DNA of 59,348 nt from JBFWYO01 sp050186335 (GTDB taxonomy: Bacteria > Pseudomonadota > Alphaproteobacteria > Bin65). The notes under the pieces are model-generated. The model saw only the letters and a list, made by a program, of their open reading frames with translations, did not search any database and was not told where the DNA came from. This document shows positions 1-11,314 of the stretch, in pieces (position 1 is the stretch's first letter; each line of letters opens with the position of its first letter). The position numbers and the translations under genes are program-made. The stretch is taken from NCBI GenBank assembly GCA_050186335.1, contig JBFWYO010000016.1:1-59348 (forward strand), in the 5' to 3' direction.

Positions 1-218
1 CACGTGCGTCGTTACATTCCAGTGACATTAAAGAGCGTCGTATTTTTCGTCGTCGATTTCTCTCACTCCAATTTCGCTCAAGGAAATTTTTCTTCCCGCT
101 ACGATCATCCGCGCCGCATTCGTTTTTCGATAGGCTTCAAAAAGTTGGTTTCTTGTTCGGCAAACTCGGAACGCTGCGACGCGAATCGAGGCGGGGAAAA
201 GTTTGTCGGAGCAAACTG
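1..218. other. AT-richer non-coding start of window
   Basis: This stretch is visibly AT-richer than what follows and contains no convincing coding frame on either strand. I looked for DnaA boxes (TTATCCACA-like) and paired TTAA half-sites that could mark an alphaproteobacterial origin and saw none that match well. It may hold the promoter of the decayed rhodanese gene that follows, but no clear -35/-10 pair could be assigned. Confidence 0.4.
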
Positions 219-590
219 GTGGAAACGACGTTGACGGAGCGGACTTTGTCATACGGCGGCGACGTCACACCGCAAGACGCGTGGCAGGCGATCACCACGG
301 ACAACGATGCCGTGTCGATCGTCGTGCGCGCCAAACCCGAATCGAAGTTCGTGGGCGTGCCGGATCTTTCGCGAGCCGGCAAGCAGCCCGTATTGGTTGA
401 GTGGCGGAGTTCTCCGAGCATGGCGCAGCACCCGTCGTTTGCGGATCGGGCGCGCCGGGGCGTCGGCGCCTGCTTCGACGCCTCGGGCGGTTTCGAGGGC
501 GATCTGTTCGGGGGCGATCTGGACGGGCTTAGACATCGGGGTGCGACCGGCGGCAGGCAGGCCGCTGGCCCGCCCCGGAGGCAAAGCTGA
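219..590 (+). pseudogene. Decayed rhodanese-like domain protein
   Basis: The frame opening at a GTG at 219 reads DVTPQDAWQAI, then VRAKPESKFVGVPDLS and VLVEWRSSPSM, which match the N-terminal half of single-domain rhodanese (sulfurtransferase) proteins where VDVRT-E-FVG-PDL-VEWQ is usual. The same frame ends with GGFEGDL, HRGATGGRQAAG and PPRRQS, which match the typical rhodanese C-terminus (GFEGDLD-GHRG-VGGWKAAGLPW-QS). The middle is missing: the loop with the catalytic cysteine (usually CRSGxRS) is replaced by a short stretch, and a small insertion interrupts the end. I therefore read this as an inactive remnant. Family assignment is from remembered motifs, not a search. It lies 88 bases before dnaA on the same strand. 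Confidence 0.6.
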
Positions 591-678
591 AGGCTTTGCG
601 AGGGGGCAGTGGGGGTTAAACGGTCGCGCCGCCGGGCGATGGCCGAAAAAGAAGAAAAGTTCACGGGACAGGGGATGC

Positions 679-2094
679 ATGACCGTCAAGCAGAATAAGG
701 GTCCGGAGTTGGATGCTCAGTGGGCGCGCGTGCGCGCCAAGCTGCGCACCGAGTTCGGCGATGCGGCGTTCAAGAGCTGGCTTAAGCCCTTGACTCTGCA
801 TGGAATTCACGATGGCAGCGTACAGCTGGCGGTATCCACGCGATTCTTGCGCGATTGGGTCGTCAATAATTACGGCGAGCGCCTGAAGGCGCTCTGGCGG
901 GAGGAAATTCCCGGCATTTCGGGCCTGAACGTGTTCGTCGACAGCACGCCGCACGCGAGTTCGGCGGCCCGGCGCGACGAGGCGGTCGATAAGGCGCCGT
1001 TGCAGCCGCTACGGGTTGCGCCCGACCGGAGCTTCGGCCCGCGTCCGGAAGATTCGGCGACCAACGGCGAATTCGGCGCGCTGCTCGACAAGCGCTTCAC
1101 GTTCGAAGGCTTCGTGGTCGGAAAATCCAACGAGTTGGCGCACGCCGCCGCCCTGCGCGTGGCCGATGCAAAGTCGGTGCCGTTCAACCCGCTGTTCCTG
1201 TACGGCGGGGTCGGCCTCGGCAAGACGCACCTGATGCACGCGATCGCCTGGCGCATCACCCAGCGCGACCCGAAGCGCCGCGTCGTCTATATGTCGGCCG
1301 AAAAATTCATGTATCTGTTCATCCGCGCGCTGCGGTTCAAGGATACCATGGCCTTCAAGGAACAATTCCGCTCGGTCGACGTGCTGATGATCGACGACGT
1401 GCAGTTCATCAGCGGCAAGGATTCGACCCAGGAAGAGTTCTTCCATACGTTCAACGCGCTGGTCGATCAGAACCGCCAGGTGGTGATCTCGGCCGACAAA
1501 TCGCCGTCCGACCTGGAAGGGCTCGAGGAACGGCTGCGCTCGCGCCTGGGCTGGGGCCTGGTCGCCGACCTGCATCCGACCAATTACGAGCTGCGCCTGT
1601 CGATCCTGCAGGCCAAGGCCGACGGCAAGGGCGTGGCGATCCCGCCCAAGGTGCTGGAATTTTTGGCCCACAAGATCACGGCGAACATCCGCGTGCTCGA
1701 GGGTGCGCTCAACCGAATCGTCGCGCACGCGCAACTGGTCGGCCGCGAAATAACCTTGGAATCCACGCAGGAGGCGCTGCACGACGTGCTGCGCGCGAAC
1801 GATCGCCATGTCACGATCGAGGAAATCCAGAAGCGCGTGTGCGAACATTACAATCTGCGGATGGCCGACATGCACACGGCGCGGCGCGCGCGCGCGGTTG
1901 CGCGCCCGCGGCAGGTGGCGATGTACCTGGCCAAGCAATTGACCGTGCGCTCGCTGCCGGAGATCGGACGTAAATTCGGCGGCCGCGACCACACCACGGT
2001 GATGCATGCCGTGCGCAAGATCGAGGAGCTGCGCTCGCTCGATAACGGCATTTCCGAGGACCTCGATTTGCTGCGCCGGATGCTCGAAGGTTGA
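679..2094 (+). CDS. dnaA: Chromosomal replication initiator DnaA
   Basis: A 471-residue DnaA, the AAA+ protein that binds DnaA boxes and opens the origin. The N-terminal domain (FKSWLKPL) is followed by a linker of about 45 residues. The AAA+ core has Walker A GGVGLGKTH (Lys about 182) and Walker B LMIDDVQF. The C-terminal helix-turn-helix carries the DnaA signature GGRDHTTVMHA. The open frame extends much further upstream to 307, but that part is low-complexity and unlike DnaA, so I chose the ATG at 679, where similarity begins, preceded by GGGACAGGGG. It starts the replication cluster dnaA-dnaN-recF-gyrB. No clear DnaA boxes were seen on either side, so the origin may lie elsewhere. Confidence 0.97.
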   Translation: MTVKQNKGPELDAQWARVRAKLRTEFGDAAFKSWLKPLTLHGIHDGSVQLAVSTRFLRDWVVNNYGERLKALWREEIPGISGLNVFVDSTPHASSAARRDEAVDKAPLQPLRVAPDRSFGPRPEDSATNGEFGALLDKRFTFEGFVVGKSNELAHAAALRVADAKSVPFNPLFLYGGVGLGKTHLMHAIAWRITQRDPKRRVVYMSAEKFMYLFIRALRFKDTMAFKEQFRSVDVLMIDDVQFISGKDSTQEEFFHTFNALVDQNRQVVISADKSPSDLEGLEERLRSRLGWGLVADLHPTNYELRLSILQAKADGKGVAIPPKVLEFLAHKITANIRVLEGALNRIVAHAQLVGREITLESTQEALHDVLRANDRHVTIEEIQKRVCEHYNLRMADMHTARRARAVARPRQVAMYLAKQLTVRSLPEIGRKFGGRDHTTVMHAVRKIEELRSLDNGISEDLDLLRRMLEG

Positions 2095-2195
2095 GCCCGG
2101 CGCATCGGTGCGCGCGAGCGATCCGGTGGCGCCGAAAACACGGTAAAAACCCCAGTATTTCTGCGGCTTTCGCGGCGCCTTCGGCGCTGCGAAAA

Positions 2196-2226
2196 TTATC
2201 CTGTACACGGCCGTTTTTGCTATACT
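2196..2226 (+). promoter_or_regulatory. Possible dnaN promoter
   Basis: The dnaA-dnaN gap is AT-richer than its neighbours. It contains TATACT at 2221-2226, a good -10 hexamer, with TTATCC at 2196-2201 as a weak -35 at 19-base spacing. A short hairpin (CGGCAC / GTGCCG, arms 2256-2261 and 2267-2272) follows in the presumed leader. This is inference from pattern only; read-through from dnaA is also possible. Confidence 0.3.
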
Positions 2227-2351
2227 TTGCGCAGTGGTTTCGGCGGCCCATGGGTCGGCACTTTCGGTGCCGCCGGGGCAAGCCGCCGGCCGCGCCTTTT
2301 AGTTGAACTCCCCTTCGGTCAAAACAACCAAAACAATCGACCAGCACCGCC

Positions 2352-3470
2352 ATGAAACTGACCATCGAACGCGCCGCCCTGCTTCGCTCGCTTGCCCACG
2401 TGCAGAACGTGGTCGAACGGCGCAACGCCATTCCGATCCTGTCCAACGTGCTGATCGAAGCCAAAGACGGACGATTGCATCTCGCCACCACCGACATGGA
2501 TATCGCCATCGTCGATTCGAGCGAGGCTGCGGTCAAGCAAGAGGGCTCGACGACGGCGCCCGTACACACGCTCTACGATATCGTGCGCAAGCTGCCCGAA
2601 GGGGCGCAGGCCGAACTGTCGCTCAACAACGACGGCAGCCTGCTGCAACTGCGCGCCGGGCGTTCGAATTTCTCGCTCTCGTGCCTGCCGAAGGAGGATT
2701 TTCCGGTCATCGCCGAGGGCGCCCTGCCGCATGAATTCCAGCTGGCGGCCGAGGATTTGCGGACGCTGATCGATTGCACCCGTTTCGCCATTTCGACCGA
2801 GGAAACAAGGTACTACCTGAACGGCATTTACTGCCACGCGGCCAGCGCCGACGGCGTGAAGGTCCTGCGCGCGGTGGCGACCGACGGCCACCGGCTGGCC
2901 CGGCTGCAAATGCCGCTGCCCGAGGGCGCCGCCAACATGCCGGGCGTCATCGTGCCGCGCAAAGCCGTGGGCGAATTGCGCAAGCTGCTGGACGAGACCG
3001 CGGAGACGGTGACGATCGCGCTGTCCGACACCAAGATCCGCTTCAGTTTCGAAAGCGTGGTGCTGTCGTCGAAACTGATCGACGGCACGTTCCCGGATTA
3101 CGACCGCGTGATTCCGCAGAACAACGACAAGATCCTCGAAGTCGACACCAAGCTGCTGTCCGAGGCGGTCGATCGCGTCTCGACCATCTCGACCGAAAAG
3201 TCCCGCGCGGTGAAGCTGATGCTCGGCAAGGGCAGCCTCAGCCTGCAGGCGACCAGCCCGGATGCCGGCAGCGCCAGCGAGGAACTCGAGGTCGGCTACA
3301 CCGCGGCGCCGATCGAGATCGGCTTCAATTCGCGTTACCTGCTCGATATCGCCCAGCAGATCGAAGGCGGCTCGATGCAGTTCGTGTTCGCCGACGCCGG
3401 ATCGCCGACCATCATCCGCGACGCCGCCGACCAAAGTGCGTTGTACGTCCTGATGCCCATGCGTGTTTAG
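2352..3470 (+). CDS. dnaN: DNA polymerase III sliding clamp (beta subunit)
   Basis: A 372-residue protein of the usual length for the beta clamp, the ring that tethers DNA polymerase III to DNA. The start MKLTIERAALLRSL and the phrase ERRNAIPILSNVLI are diagnostic for the first clamp domain. FPDYDRVIP in the third quarter and the terminus VLMPMRV match the subunit interface and the client-binding C-terminus. It follows dnaA on the same strand after 257 bases and precedes recF by 45 bases, the usual order in replication clusters. Confidence 0.97.
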   Translation: MKLTIERAALLRSLAHVQNVVERRNAIPILSNVLIEAKDGRLHLATTDMDIAIVDSSEAAVKQEGSTTAPVHTLYDIVRKLPEGAQAELSLNNDGSLLQLRAGRSNFSLSCLPKEDFPVIAEGALPHEFQLAAEDLRTLIDCTRFAISTEETRYYLNGIYCHAASADGVKVLRAVATDGHRLARLQMPLPEGAANMPGVIVPRKAVGELRKLLDETAETVTIALSDTKIRFSFESVVLSSKLIDGTFPDYDRVIPQNNDKILEVDTKLLSEAVDRVSTISTEKSRAVKLMLGKGSLSLQATSPDAGSASEELEVGYTAAPIEIGFNSRYLLDIAQQIEGGSMQFVFADAGSPTIIRDAADQSALYVLMPMRV

Positions 3471-3515
3471 CGCCGCCGGCCGGACGCCGGCCGCGCGCGC
3501 TTTTCATGACCCAAG

Positions 3516-4775
3516 GTGACCGCCCTGTCCGCTTCGCTACGCGTCGTTCCGTCCGCTGCCGCTTCCGTTGCCATTGGTGTCACGGACGCGCGGGCGGCCG
3601 CATACGCGCTGCGCCGCGTGGCGCTGACCGATTTCCGGTCCTACGCCAGCCTGCGTCTGGCGGTTGACGCGCGGCCGGTGGTGCTGACCGGCGGCAACGG
3701 CGCCGGCAAGACCAATCTGCTCGAGGCGGTTTCGTTCCTGGCCCCGGGCCGCGGGCTGCGCCGGGCGCGCCTGAGCGATGTCGGCCACCGGCTGCATTTG
3801 GGGCGCGGCTGGGGTGTCGCCATCGAGCTGGACACGCCCGACGGCGCCCACGAGATCGGCACCGGCCTGGAAGGCGGCCAGAGCGCGGAGAGCAGCGACG
3901 AGGACGACGACGAGGCGGGCGAGACGGCGGCGACCGAACGGCGCGTCGTGCGCCTCAACGGCACGCCGGCGAAAAGCCAGACGATCCTGGCCGGGCTGCT
4001 GACCATGCTGTGGCTGACGCCCGAGATGGACCGGCTGTTCATGGATTCGGCGAGCGGACGGCGGCGCTTTTTCGACCGCATCGCGTTCGCCTTCGTGCCC
4101 GACCACGCGCGGCGTTTAAATGCCTACGAGCGCGCGCTGCGCGAGCGCCAGCGCCTGCTGCGCGACGGGCCCGCCGACGCATCGTGGCTGGCGGCGCTCG
4201 AACTTGCGCTGGCCGAAAACGGCGTCGCCGTGGCGGCGGCGCGGCTGATGGTGTTGGCGCAGCTCAATCACGCGGTGGCGGAAACCCACGGCGCCTTTCC
4301 GCAACCGTCGATCGCGCTGGCCGGCGCGCTCGAGGAACGGCTGGCGGCGGCCCCGGCGCTGGCCGTGGAGGATTGGTTCAAGGCCACGCTCGCGCGCAAC
4401 CGACGGCTCGACGCCGAATCGGGCCGCGCGCAGGTCGGCCCGCACCGCAGCGACCTGCGCGTGCGCCACGTGGAAAAGGACATGCCGGCCGAACTGTGTT
4501 CAACCGGCGAGCAGAAGGCGCTGCTGATCGCGCTGACGCTGGCGACCGCGCGCCTGATCAAGAAAGTGCGCGGCACCGCGCCGATCCTGCTGCTCGACGA
4601 GATCGCCGCGCACCTGGACGAACGCCGCCGCCGCGAGCTGTTCGACGAGATCACGGCGCTGGGCAGCCAGGCCTGGCTGACCGGCACCGATACCGCTCTG
4701 TTTGCGCCGCTTGTGGGCCGCGCTCAATTTCTCACCGTCGCCCACGGGGCGGTGGTGCCGAACGAAATGGAATGA
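3516..4775 (+). CDS. recF: DNA repair and recombination ATPase RecF
   Basis: RecF is an SMC-like ATPase that helps load RecA at gaps. Visible signatures are DFRSY, Walker A GGNGAGKTNLLEA (Lys about 65), the ABC-type signature STGEQKALLIAL and Walker B ILLLDEIAAHLD. At 419 residues it is longer than the usual 360-380. About 30 residues are an N-terminal extension before RRVALTDFRSY, and an acidic insert (SSDEDDDEAGE, about residue 128) adds more. The only start in frame upstream of the conserved part is the GTG at 3516, preceded by CCAAG. The stop lies 4 bases before gyrB, so the two are probably translated together. Confidence 0.93.
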   Translation: MTALSASLRVVPSAAASVAIGVTDARAAAYALRRVALTDFRSYASLRLAVDARPVVLTGGNGAGKTNLLEAVSFLAPGRGLRRARLSDVGHRLHLGRGWGVAIELDTPDGAHEIGTGLEGGQSAESSDEDDDEAGETAATERRVVRLNGTPAKSQTILAGLLTMLWLTPEMDRLFMDSASGRRRFFDRIAFAFVPDHARRLNAYERALRERQRLLRDGPADASWLAALELALAENGVAVAAARLMVLAQLNHAVAETHGAFPQPSIALAGALEERLAAAPALAVEDWFKATLARNRRLDAESGRAQVGPHRSDLRVRHVEKDMPAELCSTGEQKALLIALTLATARLIKKVRGTAPILLLDEIAAHLDERRRRELFDEITALGSQAWLTGTDTALFAPLVGRAQFLTVAHGAVVPNEME

Positions 4776-4779
4776 CGCC

Positions 4780-7218
<2,439 letters not shown>

Positions 7219-7242
7219 GAGGAACACAGCACGCCGACAAAA

Positions 7243-7327
7243 CCCTCTCCCCTTGAGGGAGAGGGTGGCAGTGCGAGCGTCAGCGAGCGATGCCGGGTGA
7301 GGGGTCCGTCGCGGAGCGACAAAGAAT
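7243..7327 (+). repeat. Left inverted-repeat arm of DUF559 element
   Basis: The arm begins with CCCTCTCCCC-TTGA-GGGAGAGGG, itself a near-perfect hairpin. It continues through GGTGGC, a 22-base spacer (AGTGCGAGCGTCAGCGAGCG and two more bases), GCCGGGTGAGGGGTC and GTCGCGGAGCGACAA. Apart from the spacer it is the reverse complement of the right arm. It lies 24 bases after the gyrB stop. Confidence 0.75.
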
Positions 7328-7335
7328 CTTGACCT

Positions 7336-7671
7336 ATGACCGTCGATCGAGCGCGTACTCTACGAGAGCAATCCACCGATGCCGAACGCCGCTTATGGTC
7401 TCGGCTACGCGACCGGCAATTGAACGGATTCAAATTCAGACGTCAGGTCGGACTCGGCCGATACATTGCCGATTTCGTCTGTTTCGAGAAGAAATTGATT
7501 AGCGAACTCGACGGCGGTCAGCACGCCGACGTTGCACGCGCCGAACGGGACGAAGAGCGGAGCGCCGAATTTGGCAAACACGGATTTCGCGTATTGCGAT
7601 TCTGGAATAACGATGTGCTGGAGAATGCCGAAGGCGTGTTAGCGAGCAATTTATTGTCGCTTCGCGACTGA
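7336..7671 (+). CDS. DUF559 endonuclease-domain protein
   Basis: A 111-residue protein of the DUF559 family, related in fold to very-short-patch repair (PD-(D/E)XK) nucleases. Visible family features are the opening REQSTDAERRLWSRLRDRQL, FKFRRQVGLGRYIADFVC, the acidic pair in ISELDGGQH and the closing RVLRFWNNDVLEN. YIADF and ELD supply the candidate metal ligands. Substrate and role are not established for the family. The ATG at 7336 starts just after the left repeat arm, and the last six codons (LLSLRD) and stop are encoded by the right arm, so gene and repeat appear to have moved or evolved together. Confidence 0.85.
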   Translation: MTVDRARTLREQSTDAERRLWSRLRDRQLNGFKFRRQVGLGRYIADFVCFEKKLISELDGGQHADVARAERDEERSAEFGKHGFRVLRFWNNDVLENAEGVLASNLLSLRD

Positions 7672-7718
7672 CCCCTCACCCGGCGCTGCGCGCCACCCTC
7701 TCCCTCAAGGGGAGAGGG
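7653..7718 (-). repeat. Right inverted-repeat arm of DUF559 element
   Basis: The reverse complement of this arm reads CCCTCTCCCCTTGAGGGAG, AGGGTGGC, a 7-base spacer GCGCAGC, GCCGGGTGAGGGGTC, then GTCGCGAAGCGACAA. It matches the left arm outside the spacer. It overlaps the 3' end of the DUF559 gene. Confidence 0.75.
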
Positions 7719-7730
7719 CCATTACAAACA

Positions 7731-7760
7731 AAAACGCCCGGGCTTGCGCCCGGGCGTTTT
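7731..7760. terminator. Bidirectional intrinsic terminator
   Basis: A perfect 13-base-pair stem AAAACGCCCGGGC / GCCCGGGCGTTTT around TTGC. The T-run appears on either strand, so it can end transcription both from gyrB/DUF559 (plus) and from the Bax-inhibitor-like gene (minus), which converge here. Confidence 0.85.
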
Positions 7761-7781
7761 GCGTTAGGTATGTTCCGCGGC

Positions 7782-8519
<738 letters not shown>

Positions 8520-8728
8520 TTCTAAGACCTCTCTGGTTGTCGGAGGCGCCTGCCTCCGGCCTTGCGATGCGCTGTATTTTGGCATGGTTCGACTCAAAAT
8601 CAATAGGTCCATATACTTGTTTTTATTGGCTTTTCACAATCCCGCCACAATTGCCGGCGGATTCCGGCCGGTCCGCGCGGGGTGGTCCGCATGGGGCGCG
8701 CCCGCGGGCGATTTCGCGGGCGGGCGCG

Positions 8729-11314
8729 CTATTCGTTGCGCAACAGCGGCGCCGGCTTCTGGCCCATCGCCCAGGCCGTGCCGACGAAGCCGAACGACAA
8801 CGCGACGAACACGCACAGCAGACCGGTGACCACGACATTGACCGGCAGAAACGCCCATTCCCCGCGCATGACGAACTTCATCAGCGCATAAGCGGTGGCG
8901 GTGCCCAGGACGGCGCCGACGATCGTGGTGGCGGCGCCCAGCAAACCGTACTCGAGCAGGAAGGCGCGCAAAATGCGCCCGCGCGTGGCGCCCAGCACCT
9001 TGAGCACGACGGCATCGTAGACGCGCCGCCGATGCCCCGCGGCGACGGCGCCGGCCAGCACCAGGAGCCCGGCCAGGATGGTCACCGACGCGGTGCTGTT
9101 CACGGCGAGGTTGATGTTGCCGAGAATGCGCGACGCGGCATCGAGCGCATCGCGCACGCGGATCGCCGACACGTTGGGCAGTTCGTCGGTGACCTTGTTG
9201 AGCAGCGTGTCTTCCGCGTTCCGGTTCACGCGCACGGTGGCGATGTGCATGTGCGGCGCCGCTTCGAGCGTGCCGGGAGCGAAGATCGTGGTGAAATTCA
9301 TGCCCAGCGTGGTCCAGTCGATCCGGCGCAGATTGCCGATCTTGGCGTCGATCTCCTTACCCACCACGTTGAAGGTGATCGTATCGCCGATGCCGATGCC
9401 GAGCCCCTTGGCAATTTCCGCATCGAACGAAATGAGCGCCGGACCGGTGTAGTTTTCCGGCCACCAGTCGCCCTGCGTGATCTGCATGCCTTTGACCGGC
9501 GCCGCGGAGTAGGTCAACCCGCGTTCGTTTTCCAGCGCCCAGCGGATGTTCTCGGCCGATTTCCATTCGGCGGCCGGCACGCCGTTGATCTTGACGATGT
9601 TGCCGCGCACCATCGGCATTCGTTCGATGCCGGCGCGGCCGTCGACCGCGCGAATCGAGGCATCGAACGCGCGCACTTGATCCGGCTGGATGTCGATGAA
9701 ATAGAAGCTCGGTGCGGCATCGGGCATGCGGCTGCGCACCTGATTTGCCAGGTTGCCCTGAATCAGCGCGACCGTGACCAGCACGGTCACGGCCATGCCG
9801 AGCGACAGCACGATGCTGCCGGTCGGCGCGCCCGGCCGATACAGATTGGTCAGCGCGAAACGCCAGGCGGCGCGGCGCGCCAGGCGCGACCCGGGGCGCG
9901 TGGCGCGTTTCGCCGTGCGCGTGACGAGCCAGGCGACGACGCGGAAAATGAGGAACGCCGCCGCGCACGCGCCGACGAAGATCGCCGCCAGTATCTTATC
10001 GACCGCGGTGAGCACGGCGAGCGCCGCCAGCGCCGCGACCAGCGCCGCGGTGACGAACGCATAAACCGGCTTCGGCCGGCCGACGCCCGGCATGACGGCG
10101 TGGCGGAACAGGGTGGCCGCCGGCACTTCGCGCGCGCGCGCCAGCGCCCACAGGGAAAACGCCAGCACGGTCAGCACGCCGAACGCCGTGGCCAGCAACA
10201 GCGGCCCCGGATAGATGCCCAGGCGCAGATTGATCGGCAGGATGTCGCTGAGCGCGGAGCCGAGCAGCAGCGGCAGCAGATTGCCGAGCACCAGCCCGGC
10301 CACGATGCCGATCGCGGCAATGAAGAGCAGTTGAATCAAATAGGTGCGGAACACCAGCCCGGCGGGCGCGCCAACGCATTTCATCGTGGCGATGGTGTCC
10401 GTACGGCCTTCCAGGTACGTGCGCACGCCGTTCGCGACGCCGAGCCCGCCGATCAGCAGCGCGGTCAGCCCGACCAGCGTGAGGTACAGCGCGATCCGAT
10501 TGATGATGTTCTGCGTGCCGGGCGCCGCTTCGCTGAGATTGCGCACGCGCCAGCCGGCGCCGGGAAACGCTTTCGCCAGCGCTTCGGCCCACGCGGCGCC
10601 ATCGAAGCCGGGCGGAAACTGGACCCGGTAGTGGTACCAGACCAGACTGCCGGGCTGGATCAATCCGGTCGCCGCCAGACTCGGCTCGCCGATCATGATG
10701 CGCGGGCCGAGCGTGAAGGCGCGCAGCGCGCGGTCCGGCTCGCGGCCGACCGTGGCGCGAATCTGGTAGTCGGCGGCGCCGATCTTGATCCTGTCGCCCA
10801 GCTTCAGCCCGAGCCGCGTCAGCACATAATCGTCGACCACGGCGCCGGGCAGGCCGTCCTTCACCGCCAACGCCGCGGCCAGGCTCGCGGCAGATTTCGG
10901 CTCGAGCGTCTCGCCGAGTTCGAAGCTGCCGTAGAGCGGGTACCTGCCGTCGACCGCCTTGAGTTCGACCAGCAGCCGATCGCGCTGGCCTTCGGGCCGC
11001 GCTTCACCCGCGCCGTTGCGCGCGGCATAGGCCATGGCGCGCATTTCGATCACCGTCGACACCGGCCCGGCGCGTTCGACATAGCTTCGTTGTTCGGGCG
11101 TGAACGGCCGGTACAGGCGCCGAACTTCGACGTCGCCGCCGAGGATTTTTTGCGCGTCCGCCTTCAAGCCTTCGCGCACGCCTTCCGCCAACGTGCCGAT
11201 CGCGGCGATGGCGGCGACGCCGAGTGCAAGACAGGCGAGGAAAATGCGAAAGCCGCGGATGCCGCCGCGCATCTCGCGCAAGGCCAGGCGCAAGGCGAGG
11301 CCGAACTGGCTCAT
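8729..11314 (-). CDS. ybbP: ABC transporter permease, YbbP-like (FtsX family)
   Basis: An 861-residue membrane protein with an N-terminal helix (FLACLALGVAAIAAIGTL), a long periplasmic MacB-like domain, and FtsX-type membrane blocks in the middle and at the C-terminus (MGQKPAPLLRNE). This architecture and length match YbbP, the permease of mechanotransmission-type exporters; the substrate is unknown. The start at MSQFGLALRLALREM overlaps the end of the upstream ATPase gene by 4 bases, so the two are translationally coupled. The ATPase lies upstream, and a tesA-like gene is divergent beyond it, as in E. coli ybbP-ybbA/tesA. Confidence 0.88.
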   Translation of the reverse strand: MSQFGLALRLALREMRGGIRGFRIFLACLALGVAAIAAIGTLAEGVREGLKADAQKILGGDVEVRRLYRPFTPEQRSYVERAGPVSTVIEMRAMAYAARNGAGEARPEGQRDRLLVELKAVDGRYPLYGSFELGETLEPKSAASLAAALAVKDGLPGAVVDDYVLTRLGLKLGDRIKIGAADYQIRATVGREPDRALRAFTLGPRIMIGEPSLAATGLIQPGSLVWYHYRVQFPPGFDGAAWAEALAKAFPGAGWRVRNLSEAAPGTQNIINRIALYLTLVGLTALLIGGLGVANGVRTYLEGRTDTIATMKCVGAPAGLVFRTYLIQLLFIAAIGIVAGLVLGNLLPLLLGSALSDILPINLRLGIYPGPLLLATAFGVLTVLAFSLWALARAREVPAATLFRHAVMPGVGRPKPVYAFVTAALVAALAALAVLTAVDKILAAIFVGACAAAFLIFRVVAWLVTRTAKRATRPGSRLARRAAWRFALTNLYRPGAPTGSIVLSLGMAVTVLVTVALIQGNLANQVRSRMPDAAPSFYFIDIQPDQVRAFDASIRAVDGRAGIERMPMVRGNIVKINGVPAAEWKSAENIRWALENERGLTYSAAPVKGMQITQGDWWPENYTGPALISFDAEIAKGLGIGIGDTITFNVVGKEIDAKIGNLRRIDWTTLGMNFTTIFAPGTLEAAPHMHIATVRVNRNAEDTLLNKVTDELPNVSAIRVRDALDAASRILGNINLAVNSTASVTILAGLLVLAGAVAAGHRRRVYDAVVLKVLGATRGRILRAFLLEYGLLGAATTIVGAVLGTATAYALMKFVMRGEWAFLPVNVVVTGLLCVFVALSFGFVGTAWAMGQKPAPLLRNE

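Larger units (their letters stand above)
7243..7718 (+). mobile_element. Inverted-repeat element carrying a DUF559 gene
   Basis: A 476-base unit bounded by long inverted repeats that share CCCTCTCCCCTTGAGGGAG, then AGGGTGGC, GCCGGGTGAGGGGTC and GTCGCG-AGCGACAA. The only gene inside is the DUF559 ORF, whose last six codons and stop lie within the right arm. No transposase is present and no target-site duplication is obvious. A gene-less relative of the repeat occurs near 51.1-51.2 kb in this window. Such palindromes are common between genes in proteobacteria; how the unit moves is unknown. Confidence 0.6.

Noticed and set aside
307..678. N-terminal extension of DnaA to an upstream ATG at 307
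   Set aside because: The extra 124 residues do not resemble DnaA and overlap the rhodanese remnant in another frame; the conserved start is at 679.
1..678. Replication origin upstream of dnaA
   Set aside because: No cluster of DnaA boxes, no AT-rich 13-mers and no CtrA-type paired half-sites could be seen; absence by eye is not proof.
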